Positions 1-8,842 of a stretch of DNA of 38,009 bases are shown in pieces; position 1 is the first letter of the stretch, and every line of letters starts with the position of its first letter. This DNA is from Chondrus crispus (Eukaryota; Rhodophyta; Florideophyceae; Gigartinales; Gigartinaceae), in the NCBI RefSeq assembly GCF_000350225.1, contig NW_005179248.1, positions 58,897-96,905 of the forward strand. The letters are read 5' to 3'. The notes below the pieces were generated by a model. It saw only the letters and a program-made list of their open reading frames with translations, had not been told where the DNA came from and ran no database searches. Made by a program: the position numbers and the translations under genes.

Positions 1-505
1 GGCGCGGGCCGCGCGCATCACGGAGGTGCAAAGAACGGGGAAAGTGGTCGCTGCGAGCCGGGCAGGTGTCGCAGCCGGCGGTGCAGGAGGGCGCGCGCAG
101 GCGGGTGGGTGCCGGGAGCCGCCGCCAAGTAGCAGTGTTAGGCGGAAGCGAGCGGCGGCGTGGAGGGCAGCGGCGCTGACCATGTTTGCGGGCTGCAGGG
201 ACCGAACCGCGGCCGGGGGGGAAGGCGACACAGGCGGGCGGCGGCGCGGACCGGGCGCGACGCGCAGGGGCGAGTAACGTGTGGCAGGACGAGGGGGCAA
301 GGGGCGACAAAGACCAGAAAGAAGACGGGAGAGTTAGCGCAGAGGGAGGGGGAGGAGCGGGGCGGGGAACGACAGCGTGTGCAGAACGAGGAGCGGAGGA
401 GGAAAGGACCAGGCTTGGCGCACGAAGCGCGCACGGAGCCCACTTGTCACTTTACTAATACTGTAGACCAACTTCGCAGAGGCTGTATATATTGTGTCCC
501 TCTTA
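1..505. other. GC-rich sequence without a recognisable gene
   Basis: The stretch is strongly GC-rich and opens several overlapping frames on both strands. All their translations are low-complexity Arg/Gly/Ala or Pro/Ser strings and none contains a motif I recognise. High GC alone makes long open frames common, so I call no gene. It ends at a TTA that is the left target-site duplication of the element starting at 506. Confidence 0.5.
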
Positions 506-520
506 GGGTGACCCCACCGC
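506..520 (+). repeat. Left terminal inverted repeat of the PIF/Harbinger-type element
   Basis: GGGTGACCCCACCGC, preceded by the target duplication TTA (503-505). It is the exact reverse complement of 8276-8290. Confidence 0.75.
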
Positions 521-550
521 CAACAAAATTTCTGTCCTAAAATTCCAACC

Positions 551-590
551 ACTAAAGTTTGGACCGATGGACTAAAGTTCGGACCGATGG
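551..590. repeat. Tandem duplication of a 20-bp unit
   Basis: Two adjacent 20-bp units, ACTAAAGTTTGGACCGATGG and the same with one T-to-C change, lie in the subterminal part of the interrupted element. Subterminal repeats are often transposase binding sites. That role here is inference. Confidence 0.7.
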
Positions 591-910
591 AAGAAATTTT
601 GAACCCCACCGCGCCACCATTTGTCCTAAAGTTTAGAATTTGGGAAGGATTCTTTTCCAAACCAAAATTATTTGGTCGAGATTTTTGTCCAAAGCGCCGT
701 TTGGGCGAGCTTCGTTCTACAGTAACGGTACAGAAAACATCTGAATTTCATGTGCTTACAGCTCTACCAAAGCTCTTCCAAATGGCTTTGGGGCTGTTTT
801 GACTGAAGTCCCATCAATAGTGTGGGACGCAAAAAGGAGTATTGTGCAGCCTTCGCTCGTGGACATTTCCCATCTTCTCCCTCCTTCTCGTCTTCTGAGA
901 AGTGCAGGCA

Positions 911-1075
911 ATGGCTGAGGTGGTTACTAGGACTGATGACTCGGCAGTAAGAGTGAGGAAAAAGGGTAAGGGACTGGGGTGGTCAGACGAGGAGAATCTT
1001 GCCCTGTGCGTTGCTGAGAGCGCAGTTCCAGAGTTCATAATAGGAATTGAAAGCGTGGTGTACTTGCCGAGTTGA
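911..1075 (+). CDS. Short ORF with a possible Myb/SANT-like start (54 aa)
   Basis: An ATG at 911 opens 54 codons up to TGA at 1073-1075. Residues 21-36 read GLGWSDEENLALCVAE. This tryptophan-then-acidic-then-Leu pattern resembles the first helix of Myb/SANT-like domains found in the accessory protein of PIF/Harbinger elements. The ORF lies inside the TTA-flanked element at 506-8290, where such a protein would be expected. It stops well before a complete domain, about 180 bp short of the Copia insertion, so it is a truncated remnant at best. The match rests on a short motif and could be chance. Confidence 0.3.
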   Translation: MAEVVTRTDDSAVRVRKKGKGLGWSDEENLALCVAESAVPEFIIGIESVVYLPS

Positions 1076-1249
1076 TAATTCCCAAACAGAAGCCTACATA
1101 TTATGGAGAGCGGGCAAGTGACGAGCAAAAGTTGCCGCCAATTGTGGAACAGACGCGTGCAGTAGCTTGATTCTTTGCGCCAAATGTATTTCTACGACAT
1201 ACTTGTAGCCTACTTGGGGTGACCCTGAATATGAATAGATGTATCGTGT

Positions 1250-1254
1250 TACAG
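1250..1254. repeat. Target-site duplication of Copia, left copy
   Basis: TACAG directly precedes the LTR start TGTCGC at 1255. The same five bases follow the other LTR at 8156-8160. Confidence 0.9.
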
Positions 1255-1615
1255 TGTCGCAAAAGTAGAAAAAAACAGTAAATGTGAACCGGCAGGACCG
1301 GGCGAGAATGTTCGCGTCAATTTACTGTGCTGGTTTCGTCCTTTTTTTGCTTACCCGAAGCAGCTATTCTGCCCGGGCTTCTGACTATTTGTAGTACTAC
1401 TCCCGCGCGTCTCATCCTCCCGTTTTACTCTCTTATTTGCGATCCCTTTGCTGATAATTACGAGTTATTGCATTATCAGTAGAGTTGTTTGAGAGATGCA
1501 CTGTAGGTTGACAGATGAGGTCAATAAAATTCTGTCCATATTTAATGCACCTTTTTCAACGATTCGGATGCACTTGGCGGACAGTAACAGTCACCGTCAG
1601 CTGATAATTTCCACA
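1255..1615 (-). repeat. 3' LTR of Copia element
   Basis: 361 bp that match 7796-8155 almost throughout. In element orientation it begins TGTGGAAATTATC and ends GCGACA. I count nine substitutions and one single-A indel between the two LTRs, roughly 97% identity. Confidence 0.95.
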
Positions 1616-1626
1616 CTCCCTCTACT
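1616..1626 (-). other. Polypurine tract of Copia element
   Basis: On the minus strand the bases directly before the 3' LTR read AGTAGAGGGAG, a purine-rich run in the position required for plus-strand DNA priming in LTR retrotransposons. Confidence 0.65.
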
Positions 1627-2350
1627 TGTGACGTGATATATCCTCAGTGTGGCTTCTGTCAATCCATTGATCCACGGGATGATTGATTTTTGCATATTTC
1701 AACGTTTTGACAAGGGCATCGTTACCATTAGCCTTTGTCAAGCAGTCAGCTAGATTGTGTTCAGATCGAATGAATCCGATCAGTTTCATCTCATTTTGTT
1801 GGTACGCCTTTTTGACTACCTCGAGGTCAATCATTAGTCTTTTTTCAACCGTTGTAGATGCCTTTGTGATAACATCAAATAGTGAGAGACTATCCGTAAA
1901 CATTAGGATCGGTATTTTTATGTTCATCATCTTCTGTATGTCATGTCTGAGCATGAAGGCCATATCAAAAGAGTCAGCAAAGGCCATAGTTTCGCCGCCT
2001 AAAACTGATCTTGACACTCGTTTAGCCTTATGAGACGACCAATAGAGTGGTTGGCAAAGGTTGCTGCTATCACATAGAAATATGATGTATCCAAGCTGCG
2101 AAGAGCCGTCAGAGTTGTTTGCATACGAAGCATCTGAATAAACTCTTATGTGTAACTTGTTATCGTCAAGTTTGGGATACCTCAGTGGTAGGTATGGCTC
2201 TTTCTTGAGTCGTCTAATGGTGCGGTTAATGTATCGGATTTAAATTTTTGGATCCGTAGCATACTGTGATTCGGTAACCTGGGCGGCTTGAGCAATAGAG
2301 AAACTAATGTCTGGTCTAGTGTAGGTAATCCAGGCTAATTTGGCTCTTAA
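1622..2350 (-). pseudogene. Copia pol, RNase H remainder (frameshifted, one stop)
   Basis: Beyond the end of the pol frame a second frame continues the same protein. It holds the end of the reverse-transcriptase connection region (LAWITYTRPDISF) and then a Copia RNase H domain with acidic residues in the contexts YSDASYAN, GGETMAFAD, FTDSLSLFD and HNLADCLTK. The frame change lies near 2345-2400. An in-frame TAA occurs at 2240-2242. RNase H degrades the RNA strand of the RNA/DNA hybrid during reverse transcription. With these two lesions a complete pol polyprotein cannot be made from this copy. Confidence 0.85.
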
Positions 2351-4733
2351 TGATCGATAAGACTTGTACGTGGCTGTGTTCGGCAGCCTCTATCTTTCGG
2401 ATGTACGACGTTTGGTGGATCATGTATTCAGAATCCCTTTTCTCAACTTGTACTCCGACGAAAGTATACTTATCGTAAGCTCTTCCCTTACACTTGAACT
2501 TCTCTTCTGTCTTGTGAGCGAGATCTGAATACTCCTGGGTACCTGCTTGGAGGGCATCGTCCACGTAGGTAATGCACATGCCATCAAGCTTGTCCCGTAT
2601 GCATTTAAAGAAAAATGCTCCATCACCGGTTGTTCCGGTCATGTTCAAGTCCTCTTTTATATGATTGCTGATGGTACGGCCCCAGTAATCACCACTGTCG
2701 GCAAGACCGTACAAAGGTTTTAACAACTTCAGCAACTTGTCCTGGTTCAGTTCAAATTCTCCAGTTGGTTTGATGTATACATCCCTCATAAGTTTTTCTG
2801 CGCTTTGAAGGTATGCTTGAGTCACATCTGTTGAAAATAGTCGGAATCCGCATATTGCGGCCAATCCGATCAAAATTCGTGTGGAGTGTTGCCTTGGTGT
2901 GGCAGTATCATGTACAAGAGACGTTTTTAGCTTATCCCTGTATCCTTGAACTACAAAACGGGCTTTCCATACTTCGTCTTTAGTACCTTCATCTTTTATT
3001 GCTAGTACAAATCTACCACCGAGAATATTTGCGTTCTTAGGCACTTCTGACTTGCAGACAAGCTGCCAAGTTCCTTTTTCAATCAAACCTCTCAGCTCCT
3101 TCTTTGCGGCTCTAAATCTTTCATCGATCGATCTGGGGTCACCAGGTTTGATCACTTCAGTGAGTTCTACATCAAAATTAGAGGGCTTTGGTCTGTCTAC
3201 TGATTTTAACGGCTTCAACATTATAGAAAGGAACACGTCCCGTGAGAGCGTGTCTGTTGGTTCAGAGTCTTCTCGAACATAAGGCTTAACTTGTTGCATG
3301 TTCATAGTCTTATGCCATTGCCCGTCGTTGCTCTTAACATCAACTATTTTGTCTCTTATACCTGTGATGGTAGCGGGTCCAATCCATTCTTTACTTCTTT
3401 CTTGATACACAAGTACTTCTTGACCTAATTCAAATACGAAATCGGTTGCGGTTGGGATTCTTCTAGTAAGGGCAGCAAGAATGCGTCTCTCTGCCACTAC
3501 AGAATTCATTTTCATTTGTGCCTTTGAAAGTGCAAGCATCCTTTCTTTCTGAGCGGGTATATCTGAGCTAATGATTGGGAATCTTGGTATTATCCCGAAT
3601 ACAACTAGTGAGGGAACCAGTCCGTTATCTCCGTTGGTATCGTTCATGGCTTTGATTGACAGTTTCAATGCAATGTTGCGGTCAGTTTGAGGAAAGTCGA
3701 ATATTATCCTTCGATAAATTCTTCGGAGGGGTGCGTGTAGTCTTTCTCCAATGCCTAATGAGTTGTGAGCTTCGACTCCTGAAATTCGAAGTTCTATCCC
3801 AACGCTTTCGGCCATTTCCTTCCACCTAGGAGAAGTGAAAACGGATCCCGCATCAGTTCTGACGCGGTTAGGGAATCCTGTATAGAGAGTGCACCACGCT
3901 TCAAGGAAAGCAAGCCATATTCCGTTGACTGATTGTCCGTAATTCTGACCCTGAGAGTCTAAAAATATGGCCGAGCTGAAACGAGTTGCAGTGTCGACAA
4001 TATGCAGAATTGCTTTTCCCTCAATGAACATCAGATCCATTGATATTTCTTCACCAAACTTAACGTCTTGCAGTGTGGGTAACGTGGTCTTGAAGCTAGT
4101 TGGTTGTGATCCAAGCCTTTGACAGGTATTGCATGACTTAGAGATCTCTTTCAAGACTTTTGTGGTGGCCTCGGTGGCCTCGTGCGGCCGAGCTTTTCTG
4201 ATGAGATTCAGAAGTTTCGTATCCGTTGGGTGTCGAAAACCTCTATGAAGTTTGACCAGTTCACTTCTTGAGAATAGTACTGCATCTTCCCGTTTCCATT
4301 CCAGGTAGACATGTCCAAACTTCCTTACGACTGGGACAGAAACGTTTCCCGGAGAACTGATTAGTACATTTCTTGTCGTATCCAGGTATAGTTGAAGTTT
4401 ATCGAGCAAATCTAATCCCAAAAGAAAAGGTACATTCGCTCTAACTACGTCAACCTCAATTGGCACAAATCCGTTCTTGAGAAACGGTAATCGAATTGAG
4501 ATTGATCCGAATGACTTCTGCACATCAACACCGAATCTGTACTGGTTGAAGTTCGCTTTTAGTTTGAACTTACTCCCAACAAATCTGCAGTATGCTTTGG
4601 CTTGCAGTTGTCCGATAACAGCGCGTTGTGCTCCAGTGTCGATGAAAGCTCCCTGCCAGTCTTTCCTGCGTTCATCCAAATTGATTCTCATCTGTGAAAG
4701 ACCTCGGCGAGAGTTTAACACAGAATTGGTCAT
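2316..4733 (-). CDS. Copia pol: protease, integrase, reverse transcriptase (805 aa, C-terminus shifted)
   Basis: Residues 29-42 hold the aspartic protease motif FIDTGAQRAVIG. The integrase zinc-binding region has H163, H168, C201 and C204. The integrase catalytic triad reads D233 (MDLMF), D294 (RTDAGSVF) and E330 (GIGERLH). The Copia-type reverse transcriptase (RVT_2) runs from about residue 540 and has its catalytic YVDD at 723-726. The order integrase before reverse transcriptase defines Ty1/Copia. The last ~20 residues after YIRKIE are out of frame, and the true sequence continues in another frame as the RNase H remainder. Pol lies in a different frame from gag, with about 170 bp between the two ORFs. 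The ATG at 4733 is the first in its frame, since a stop lies about 12 codons upstream. Confidence 0.93.
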   Translation of the reverse strand: MTNSVLNSRRGLSQMRINLDERRKDWQGAFIDTGAQRAVIGQLQAKAYCRFVGSKFKLKANFNQYRFGVDVQKSFGSISIRLPFLKNGFVPIEVDVVRANVPFLLGLDLLDKLQLYLDTTRNVLISSPGNVSVPVVRKFGHVYLEWKREDAVLFSRSELVKLHRGFRHPTDTKLLNLIRKARPHEATEATTKVLKEISKSCNTCQRLGSQPTSFKTTLPTLQDVKFGEEISMDLMFIEGKAILHIVDTATRFSSAIFLDSQGQNYGQSVNGIWLAFLEAWCTLYTGFPNRVRTDAGSVFTSPRWKEMAESVGIELRISGVEAHNSLGIGERLHAPLRRIYRRIIFDFPQTDRNIALKLSIKAMNDTNGDNGLVPSLVVFGIIPRFPIISSDIPAQKERMLALSKAQMKMNSVVAERRILAALTRRIPTATDFVFELGQEVLVYQERSKEWIGPATITGIRDKIVDVKSNDGQWHKTMNMQQVKPYVREDSEPTDTLSRDVFLSIMLKPLKSVDRPKPSNFDVELTEVIKPGDPRSIDERFRAAKKELRGLIEKGTWQLVCKSEVPKNANILGGRFVLAIKDEGTKDEVWKARFVVQGYRDKLKTSLVHDTATPRQHSTRILIGLAAICGFRLFSTDVTQAYLQSAEKLMRDVYIKPTGEFELNQDKLLKLLKPLYGLADSGDYWGRTISNHIKEDLNMTGTTGDGAFFFKCIRDKLDGMCITYVDDALQAGTQEYSDLAHKTEEKFKCKGRAYDKYTFVGVQVEKRDSEYMIHQTSYIRKIEAAEHSHVQVLSIIKSQISLDYLH

Positions 4734-4900
4734 TGCATCGTTGGAGGATTTTCTGAGACGCCGGTTTCTTCATATGTCATGGGCTGTCCTTGACCTACGC
4801 GAGATTCTGTACCGGGACCGTTTTTTCTTGAGGACAGTCTCGTAGCGTGATTTATTTTCTTTCGACTTCAAACTACGACGGTAAAGTAGACTGCCTCTCC

Positions 4901-6487
4901 TCAAAAATCCTCTAGATCAAGAACTGATGGAATGCCCCGATTCTCAGAACCAGTAACGTGGAATACCTGTCCTCCTTTATCGGGATGTTCAGGCGTCTCA
5001 TTCTCTGATGAGGTAGAGTCCTCCTGCTTGAAGTTGTCCCCTGTAAGGGTAGCAGAAGGGTCTTCTTCGTCCGTAGAGAACAACGCATCTTCCACTTGTT
5101 GACACAGTTCGAAGAGGATTTGATGGCTTCTCTTCGGATATCTCCTGACTTGCGATGAAATATTTCGCATCACGTTGCGAGGTTTGGGGCAGTCCCTGAT
5201 GAAATGATTAGGGTCCTGACAATTGTTGCATAGCCTGGGGTTGCCATAACGGTCTAACCCATTTTGACCGGCTTTTGTGCTGTCTTGAGGGGGCCTGAAT
5301 GGGGCAGATGAGCGTGATCCTGGTTTCTCCGGTCGTCCGTAATATTTCTGACCTTCGTAGTAAAGATCAGGAGTATATTTGGATGAAGATTTTATCTCTT
5401 TATGTAGGGAAGATTGACCGATGTTCAGATCTTTCTTTCTACCTTCTTGCTCTTCCTGGTCTTGAAGCCAGGCGGCGTGGAGTGCTGTATACAGATGTTG
5501 GAAGTCCCAAGGATTAGATGTGGACTGCGAGTTCGCAAGGGCTGACTTGGCCCACGGGGCACCAACGACAGCCTTGTAAAGGTATTCCACCTTGTCTTCC
5601 TCGGAACGGTGAGTCCGTGGTCCTTGAGGAGCAAAACGTGTGATGATCTCACGTAACTCTTCCAAAGCTTCTGCAGTGTTGAGCTTCTTGGCATGCATCA
5701 AAGATTGAATTCTCAGGCTCTGGAGGTATTTCCTGATTCTGTTCTGCCGAGTTATGCTGTTGTACTCGTCTTGCATAACTTGGCATGCCTGACCAAAATT
5801 TCCACACCTGTCCCTCACCTTCTCTCGATAGAATCGCTTAGCTTCTCCATCGAAGATGTTGTGGAAAAAGGCAAGTTTGTTGGTTTGGTCAAGGTTGTAG
5901 TCCTGGGCGGCATCAATGTAGTTATTGATGTGTTCCGTGAGGTCCTCACCCAGTTTTCCCGTGAATTTATCCTGGTTCTTGAATCGCAATGCCATGTTGT
6001 GAGCGGCTCTTGCTTCGGAGTCACGTCTCACAGGTGGGTAACCTTGTACTGGTGGGCCGGCTTGACGTTCAATTTCCTTGTTAGTAGGCATACATGCTGG
6101 ACTACTTTTCTTGTGTTGAACAAGCCTTTCGTAAGCAAAATCGATGTCGTCCAAGTCTGAGTATAACATTTTTACTAATCCCCATGAGATGCGGTCAGTT
6201 GCGGGATGTCTGATATACTCTACACCTTCTGCACGTAAGAAGTCACGGATGATTCTGAAAACGAACGTGGTGCCCTTCCGTACTTCGAAAGAATATAGAG
6301 TTTCAACAGGGAGGTCGTCACGTAATCTTTCTACCAGTTCTGTGTCCAAAATATTTTCAGATTTTGCGCGAGTAATGTGTAGCGTAATAACTGATATAAT
6401 ATCATTGTGAACTGGAGATGGTGGTGTATACGTTTCAAGTTCCTTGGTGATGGCCTCTGTAGCTGCCTCGTCAATTCCGTTATCCAT
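4901..6487 (-). CDS. Copia gag-like protein with CCHC zinc knuckle (528 aa)
   Basis: This is the structural protein that packages retrotransposon RNA. A central capsid-like region (about residues 165-350) is followed by a zinc knuckle CNNCQDPNHFIRDC, which fits CX2CX4HX4C exactly. The C-terminus is acidic and Ser/Thr-rich. The first ~150 residues are less typical of Copia gag and may be an element-specific extension. The ORF starts with ATG at 6487, is uninterrupted, and stops at 4901, before pol opens in another frame. Copia elements usually make one gag-pol frame, so the separation here is unusual, or is a decay lesion. Confidence 0.85.
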   Translation of the reverse strand: MDNGIDEAATEAITKELETYTPPSPVHNDIISVITLHITRAKSENILDTELVERLRDDLPVETLYSFEVRKGTTFVFRIIRDFLRAEGVEYIRHPATDRISWGLVKMLYSDLDDIDFAYERLVQHKKSSPACMPTNKEIERQAGPPVQGYPPVRRDSEARAAHNMALRFKNQDKFTGKLGEDLTEHINNYIDAAQDYNLDQTNKLAFFHNIFDGEAKRFYREKVRDRCGNFGQACQVMQDEYNSITRQNRIRKYLQSLRIQSLMHAKKLNTAEALEELREIITRFAPQGPRTHRSEEDKVEYLYKAVVGAPWAKSALANSQSTSNPWDFQHLYTALHAAWLQDQEEQEGRKKDLNIGQSSLHKEIKSSSKYTPDLYYEGQKYYGRPEKPGSRSSAPFRPPQDSTKAGQNGLDRYGNPRLCNNCQDPNHFIRDCPKPRNVMRNISSQVRRYPKRSHQILFELCQQVEDALFSTDEEDPSATLTGDNFKQEDSTSSENETPEHPDKGGQVFHVTGSENRGIPSVLDLEDF

Positions 6488-6917
6488 AGTGTTTGGTGAG
6501 TTAAAGTCTCCAGAAAGTAATTTAGTAAGTTACTTTAGCCTTAGGAAAAATAAGCTTTCTGCAACCTTACAATTATACTGAAATTTTGACTTTTTTTATG
6601 GCTCACACTAATTCAAGCTGAATACGGGTACAGGTGTGCAACGCTCACAGCTAGTACAGTAGTAAACACGTGTGCAATTTTCACACCTAGTGCAATGTGT
6701 GACACGTATCCGATTTTTGGGTTTGTGTCAACCGTGTAATACGTGTTGTGTACTAATTTGGCAAAGATGGAAACAATTGAAGTTGGTCTCTTGATTGTGG
6801 CAAAATAGCTTCTGAAATGTCTCAAAAAAAATGTTTTGAATTAGACAATGATAAATTGGAAAATGATTCAAAACAGTTTTTGCTTTTCTAAATTTGGCGA
6901 GTGAGATGGCGCTCACG
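6488..6917. other. AT-rich spacer between gag and the zinc-finger ORF
   Basis: No convincing ORF. The segment has several ACGTGT / CACACG-type short repeats around 6625-6760, one of them near 7310 as well. Nothing else is recognisable. Confidence 0.5.
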
Positions 6918-7516
6918 CTAGAATTGGGCTCGGCGGCGGTGAATAGGGCCGATGAGGTGGTTGTCGAGGTCGTGCGCGGAGGGAAAGAAACGCGCACAAA
7001 TGTCACAGTAGAAGTCCTCGGCCTCGCGCTGATGTCCAGCCTCGCGTGCGCGGTGTTTCTTCCCACCCTTGTGTTGGCGGAGTTGGTGCCTGCCAGTCAA
7101 CGTGACTTGGCACACCTGGCACGTGAGCAGGGGTGCAGGAGCAGGCTTTTGACCGATTCGTGAGGTGGCCACGCGATGTAGTGTCCTATTCACGACTTCC
7201 GGTAGAACCGACAAATTACTTTTCAGTACTGTAGTACAGGCCTTAATTTTTCGAAGAACCTGTGACGCGCTGTCCACGTGTCCAGAACTATTTGCGTGTA
7301 CATTCTGTACACGTGTTTTCTTCTCGTAAATCTTGTCTTCCGGGCGGGGTTGGTCCGCCGGGGTAACCTCTTCTTCGACGAGGTCCAAAACGGTGATGGA
7401 GTCTTCCCCGTCGCTGTCCCAGTTTACCACGGGCGTGCAGGGTCGACTCCGTGCGCCCGGCTGAGAGCTTTCTTCTGACTGCTCTTCGGGGGCTTGCGGT
7501 GCCCCAAGGTCCTTGT
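6918..7516 (-). CDS. Tandem U1/matrin-type C2H2 zinc-finger ORF inside the Copia element
   Basis: The minus-strand frame encodes an acidic Ser/Glu/Pro-rich region followed by two zinc fingers. Counted from a GTG at 7430, finger 1 is C104, C107, H120, H126 and finger 2 is C142, C145, H158, H164. Both fit CX2CX12HX5H, the spacing of U1-C/matrin/JAZ-type fingers, which often bind double-stranded or structured RNA. The frame stays open upstream past 7516 but has no ATG, and no ATG occurs in the leader up to the LTR. A strong splice donor (GTAAGT on the minus strand, 7605-7600) and an acceptor-like TTCAG (AG at 7518-7517) suggest a spliced product whose start lies in the LTR. It is transcribed in the same direction as gag, upstream of it. 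This looks like a captured host gene or an element-specific protein. Function is unknown. Confidence 0.6.
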
Positions 7517-7605
7517 CTGAATTTTGGTTTGAATACCACCAAAATAGAAATTAGTTAGGCAACTACGTTCCTATTTTAGAGGTAGCGGAAAAATAAAGAA
7601 CTTAC
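7517..7605 (-). other. Candidate intron before the zinc-finger exon
   Basis: Read on the minus strand, the segment starts GTAAGTTC and ends AATTCAG. It contains TAA in the zinc-finger frame, so splicing would be needed to join an upstream exon. The 3' end of the proposed exon is phase-compatible only with an unknown upstream exon. This is inference from splice-site consensus alone. Confidence 0.35.
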
Positions 7606-7795
7606 TCTTTTTATTATTTCCGATGAGAGTTATCCTAAAGAGGAAGGCGGCTTTACCTCTTTTTGATAAAACGTACTGCGTTAATATCAAGAAAGAGATA
7701 AGAAGACCACTCTCGAAAAGACCAAAAAATCTTGAACTTGAAAGACTGAGGTTGTTGTTCTTCTCGAAGAAACTAGTTGAGCGTAAAGTCTAGAC

Positions 7796-8155
7796 TGTCG
7801 CAAAAGTAGAAAAAACAGTAAGTGTTATCCGGCAGGACCGGGCGAGAATGTTCGCGTCAATTTACTGTGCTGGTTTCGTCCTTTTTTTGCTTACCCGAAG
7901 CAGCTATTCTGCCCGGGCTTCTGACTATTTATACTACTACTCCCGCGCGTCTCATCCTCCCGTTTTATTCTCTTATTTGCGATCCCTTTGCTGATAATTA
8001 CGAGTTATTGCATTATCAGTAGAGTTGTTTGAGAGATGCACTGTAGGTTGACAGATGAGGTCAATTAAATTCTGTCCATATTTAATGCACCTTTTTCAAC
8101 GATTCGGATGCACTTGGCGGACAGTAACAGTCACCGTCAGCTGATAATTTTTACA
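7796..8155 (-). repeat. 5' LTR of Copia element
   Basis: 360 bp. In element orientation it begins TGTAAAAATTATCAGC and ends TTTTGCGACA. It is followed on its outer side by the duplication TACAG (8156-8160). The next minus-strand bases inward, GTCTAGACTTTACGC, are not complementary to a tRNA 3' CCA end, so the primer may be an internal tRNA fragment, as in Drosophila copia, or is not recognisable. Confidence 0.95.
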
Positions 8156-8275
8156 TACAGGCGCGGTGGGGTTCATCTCTGAATCACCACCTCCCCCAAA
8201 GCGCGGCTTGATTAAAAGATAGTAGATCCAATTACCGGAGGACAACTGTCTGCTTTTTGCGATTTTGGGCAAGGC

Positions 8276-8290
8276 GCGGTGGGGTCACCC
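8276..8290 (-). repeat. Right terminal inverted repeat of the PIF/Harbinger-type element
   Basis: Reverse complement of the left end, followed directly by TTA (8291-8293). The overlapping inner copy of the motif at 8160-8174 pairs with 601-615. Confidence 0.75.
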
Positions 8291-8293
8291 TTA

Positions 8294-8842
8294 CCCCCGC
8301 ACGTCCGGTTACAGGACCGCTGGACAGAGCTAAATACAAGCGGGGAACAGGCGACGTCGGGGGACTTGCAGAAGTCCGCCGGCGTAAGTGTGACACGTGT
8401 GCCAACGTGCAGACAGAGGAGCACGTATATTGACAGACAACGACGGGGCCGCAATGGAGGCCCAGGAGCGAGGAGGGGCGCTAAACCAATGAAATAGGAG
8501 GAAGCCAGCAGTGTACGTAAATCGCAATGGTGGGATTGCTGTATTAGCGCTGTATTACAGCGCAAGGATCTGGGCATCTGGAACTCTAGTGTATTCCTGG
8601 ATGCACCCAATCATCTACACCTGTACATCCAAGCTGACATCAACAGGTCCTCTGAAACTGCGCTTGCGTCGCTCAAAGGGCCCATGCCTTGTATTTTGAC
8701 CAGTGATTTACGGAACACAGTTCAGAGGGGTTCTGTGGTTGTGGATTCCTCGAAGTTTCTTAATGCGAGGAAATTCCTTATTGGAGAATTTCTTCTCTTT
8801 CTTTTATCAAGGAATCACTGTAGTGCATATTTTTGGATATTA
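8294..8842. other. Flanking sequence without recognisable gene
   Basis: Right flank of the PIF/Harbinger-type element. Only short frames with no motif are present. Nothing further seen. Confidence 0.5.

Larger units (their letters stand above)
1255..8155 (-). mobile_element. Ty1/Copia LTR retrotransposon with zinc-finger passenger ORF
   Basis: A 6.9-kb element on the minus strand bounded by LTRs 7796-8155 (5') and 1255-1615 (3'). The LTRs start TG and end CA, and a perfect 5-bp target duplication TACAG (1250-1254 and 8156-8160) flanks them. In transcriptional order it holds a leader, a zinc-finger ORF (7516-6918), gag (6487-4901), pol (4733-2316), an RNase H remainder (about 2350-1622) and a purine-rich tract next to the 3' LTR. 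The pol order protease, integrase, reverse transcriptase, RNase H is that of Copia, not Gypsy. LTR divergence is about nine substitutions and one indel in 361 bp, so the insertion is fairly recent. Pol is nonetheless broken by one frameshift and one stop. The element sits inside an older PIF/Harbinger-type element. Confidence 0.95.
506..8290. mobile_element. PIF/Harbinger-type DNA element, interrupted by a Copia insertion
   Basis: The outer ends are perfect 15-bp inverted repeats, GGGTGACCCCACCGC at 506-520 and its reverse complement at 8276-8290. The flanks are TTA at 503-505 and TTA at 8291-8293. A 3-bp TWA duplication is the hallmark of PIF/Harbinger transposition. A second inverted pair, GAACCCCACCGCGCC, lies inside at 601-615 and 8160-8174. 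A 20-bp tandem duplication lies at 551-590. Without the nested Copia element (1255-8155) and one copy of its duplication the original element would be about 880 bp. It encodes no transposase. A 54-codon frame at 911-1075 may be a remnant of the accessory Myb/SANT-like protein of this superfamily. It is therefore non-autonomous or decayed. Confidence 0.75.

Noticed and set aside
26..540. Four overlapping ORFs of 83-126 codons in the GC-rich start of the window
   Set aside because: Low-complexity translations in several frames at once, with no motif, as expected from GC-rich sequence with few stop codons.
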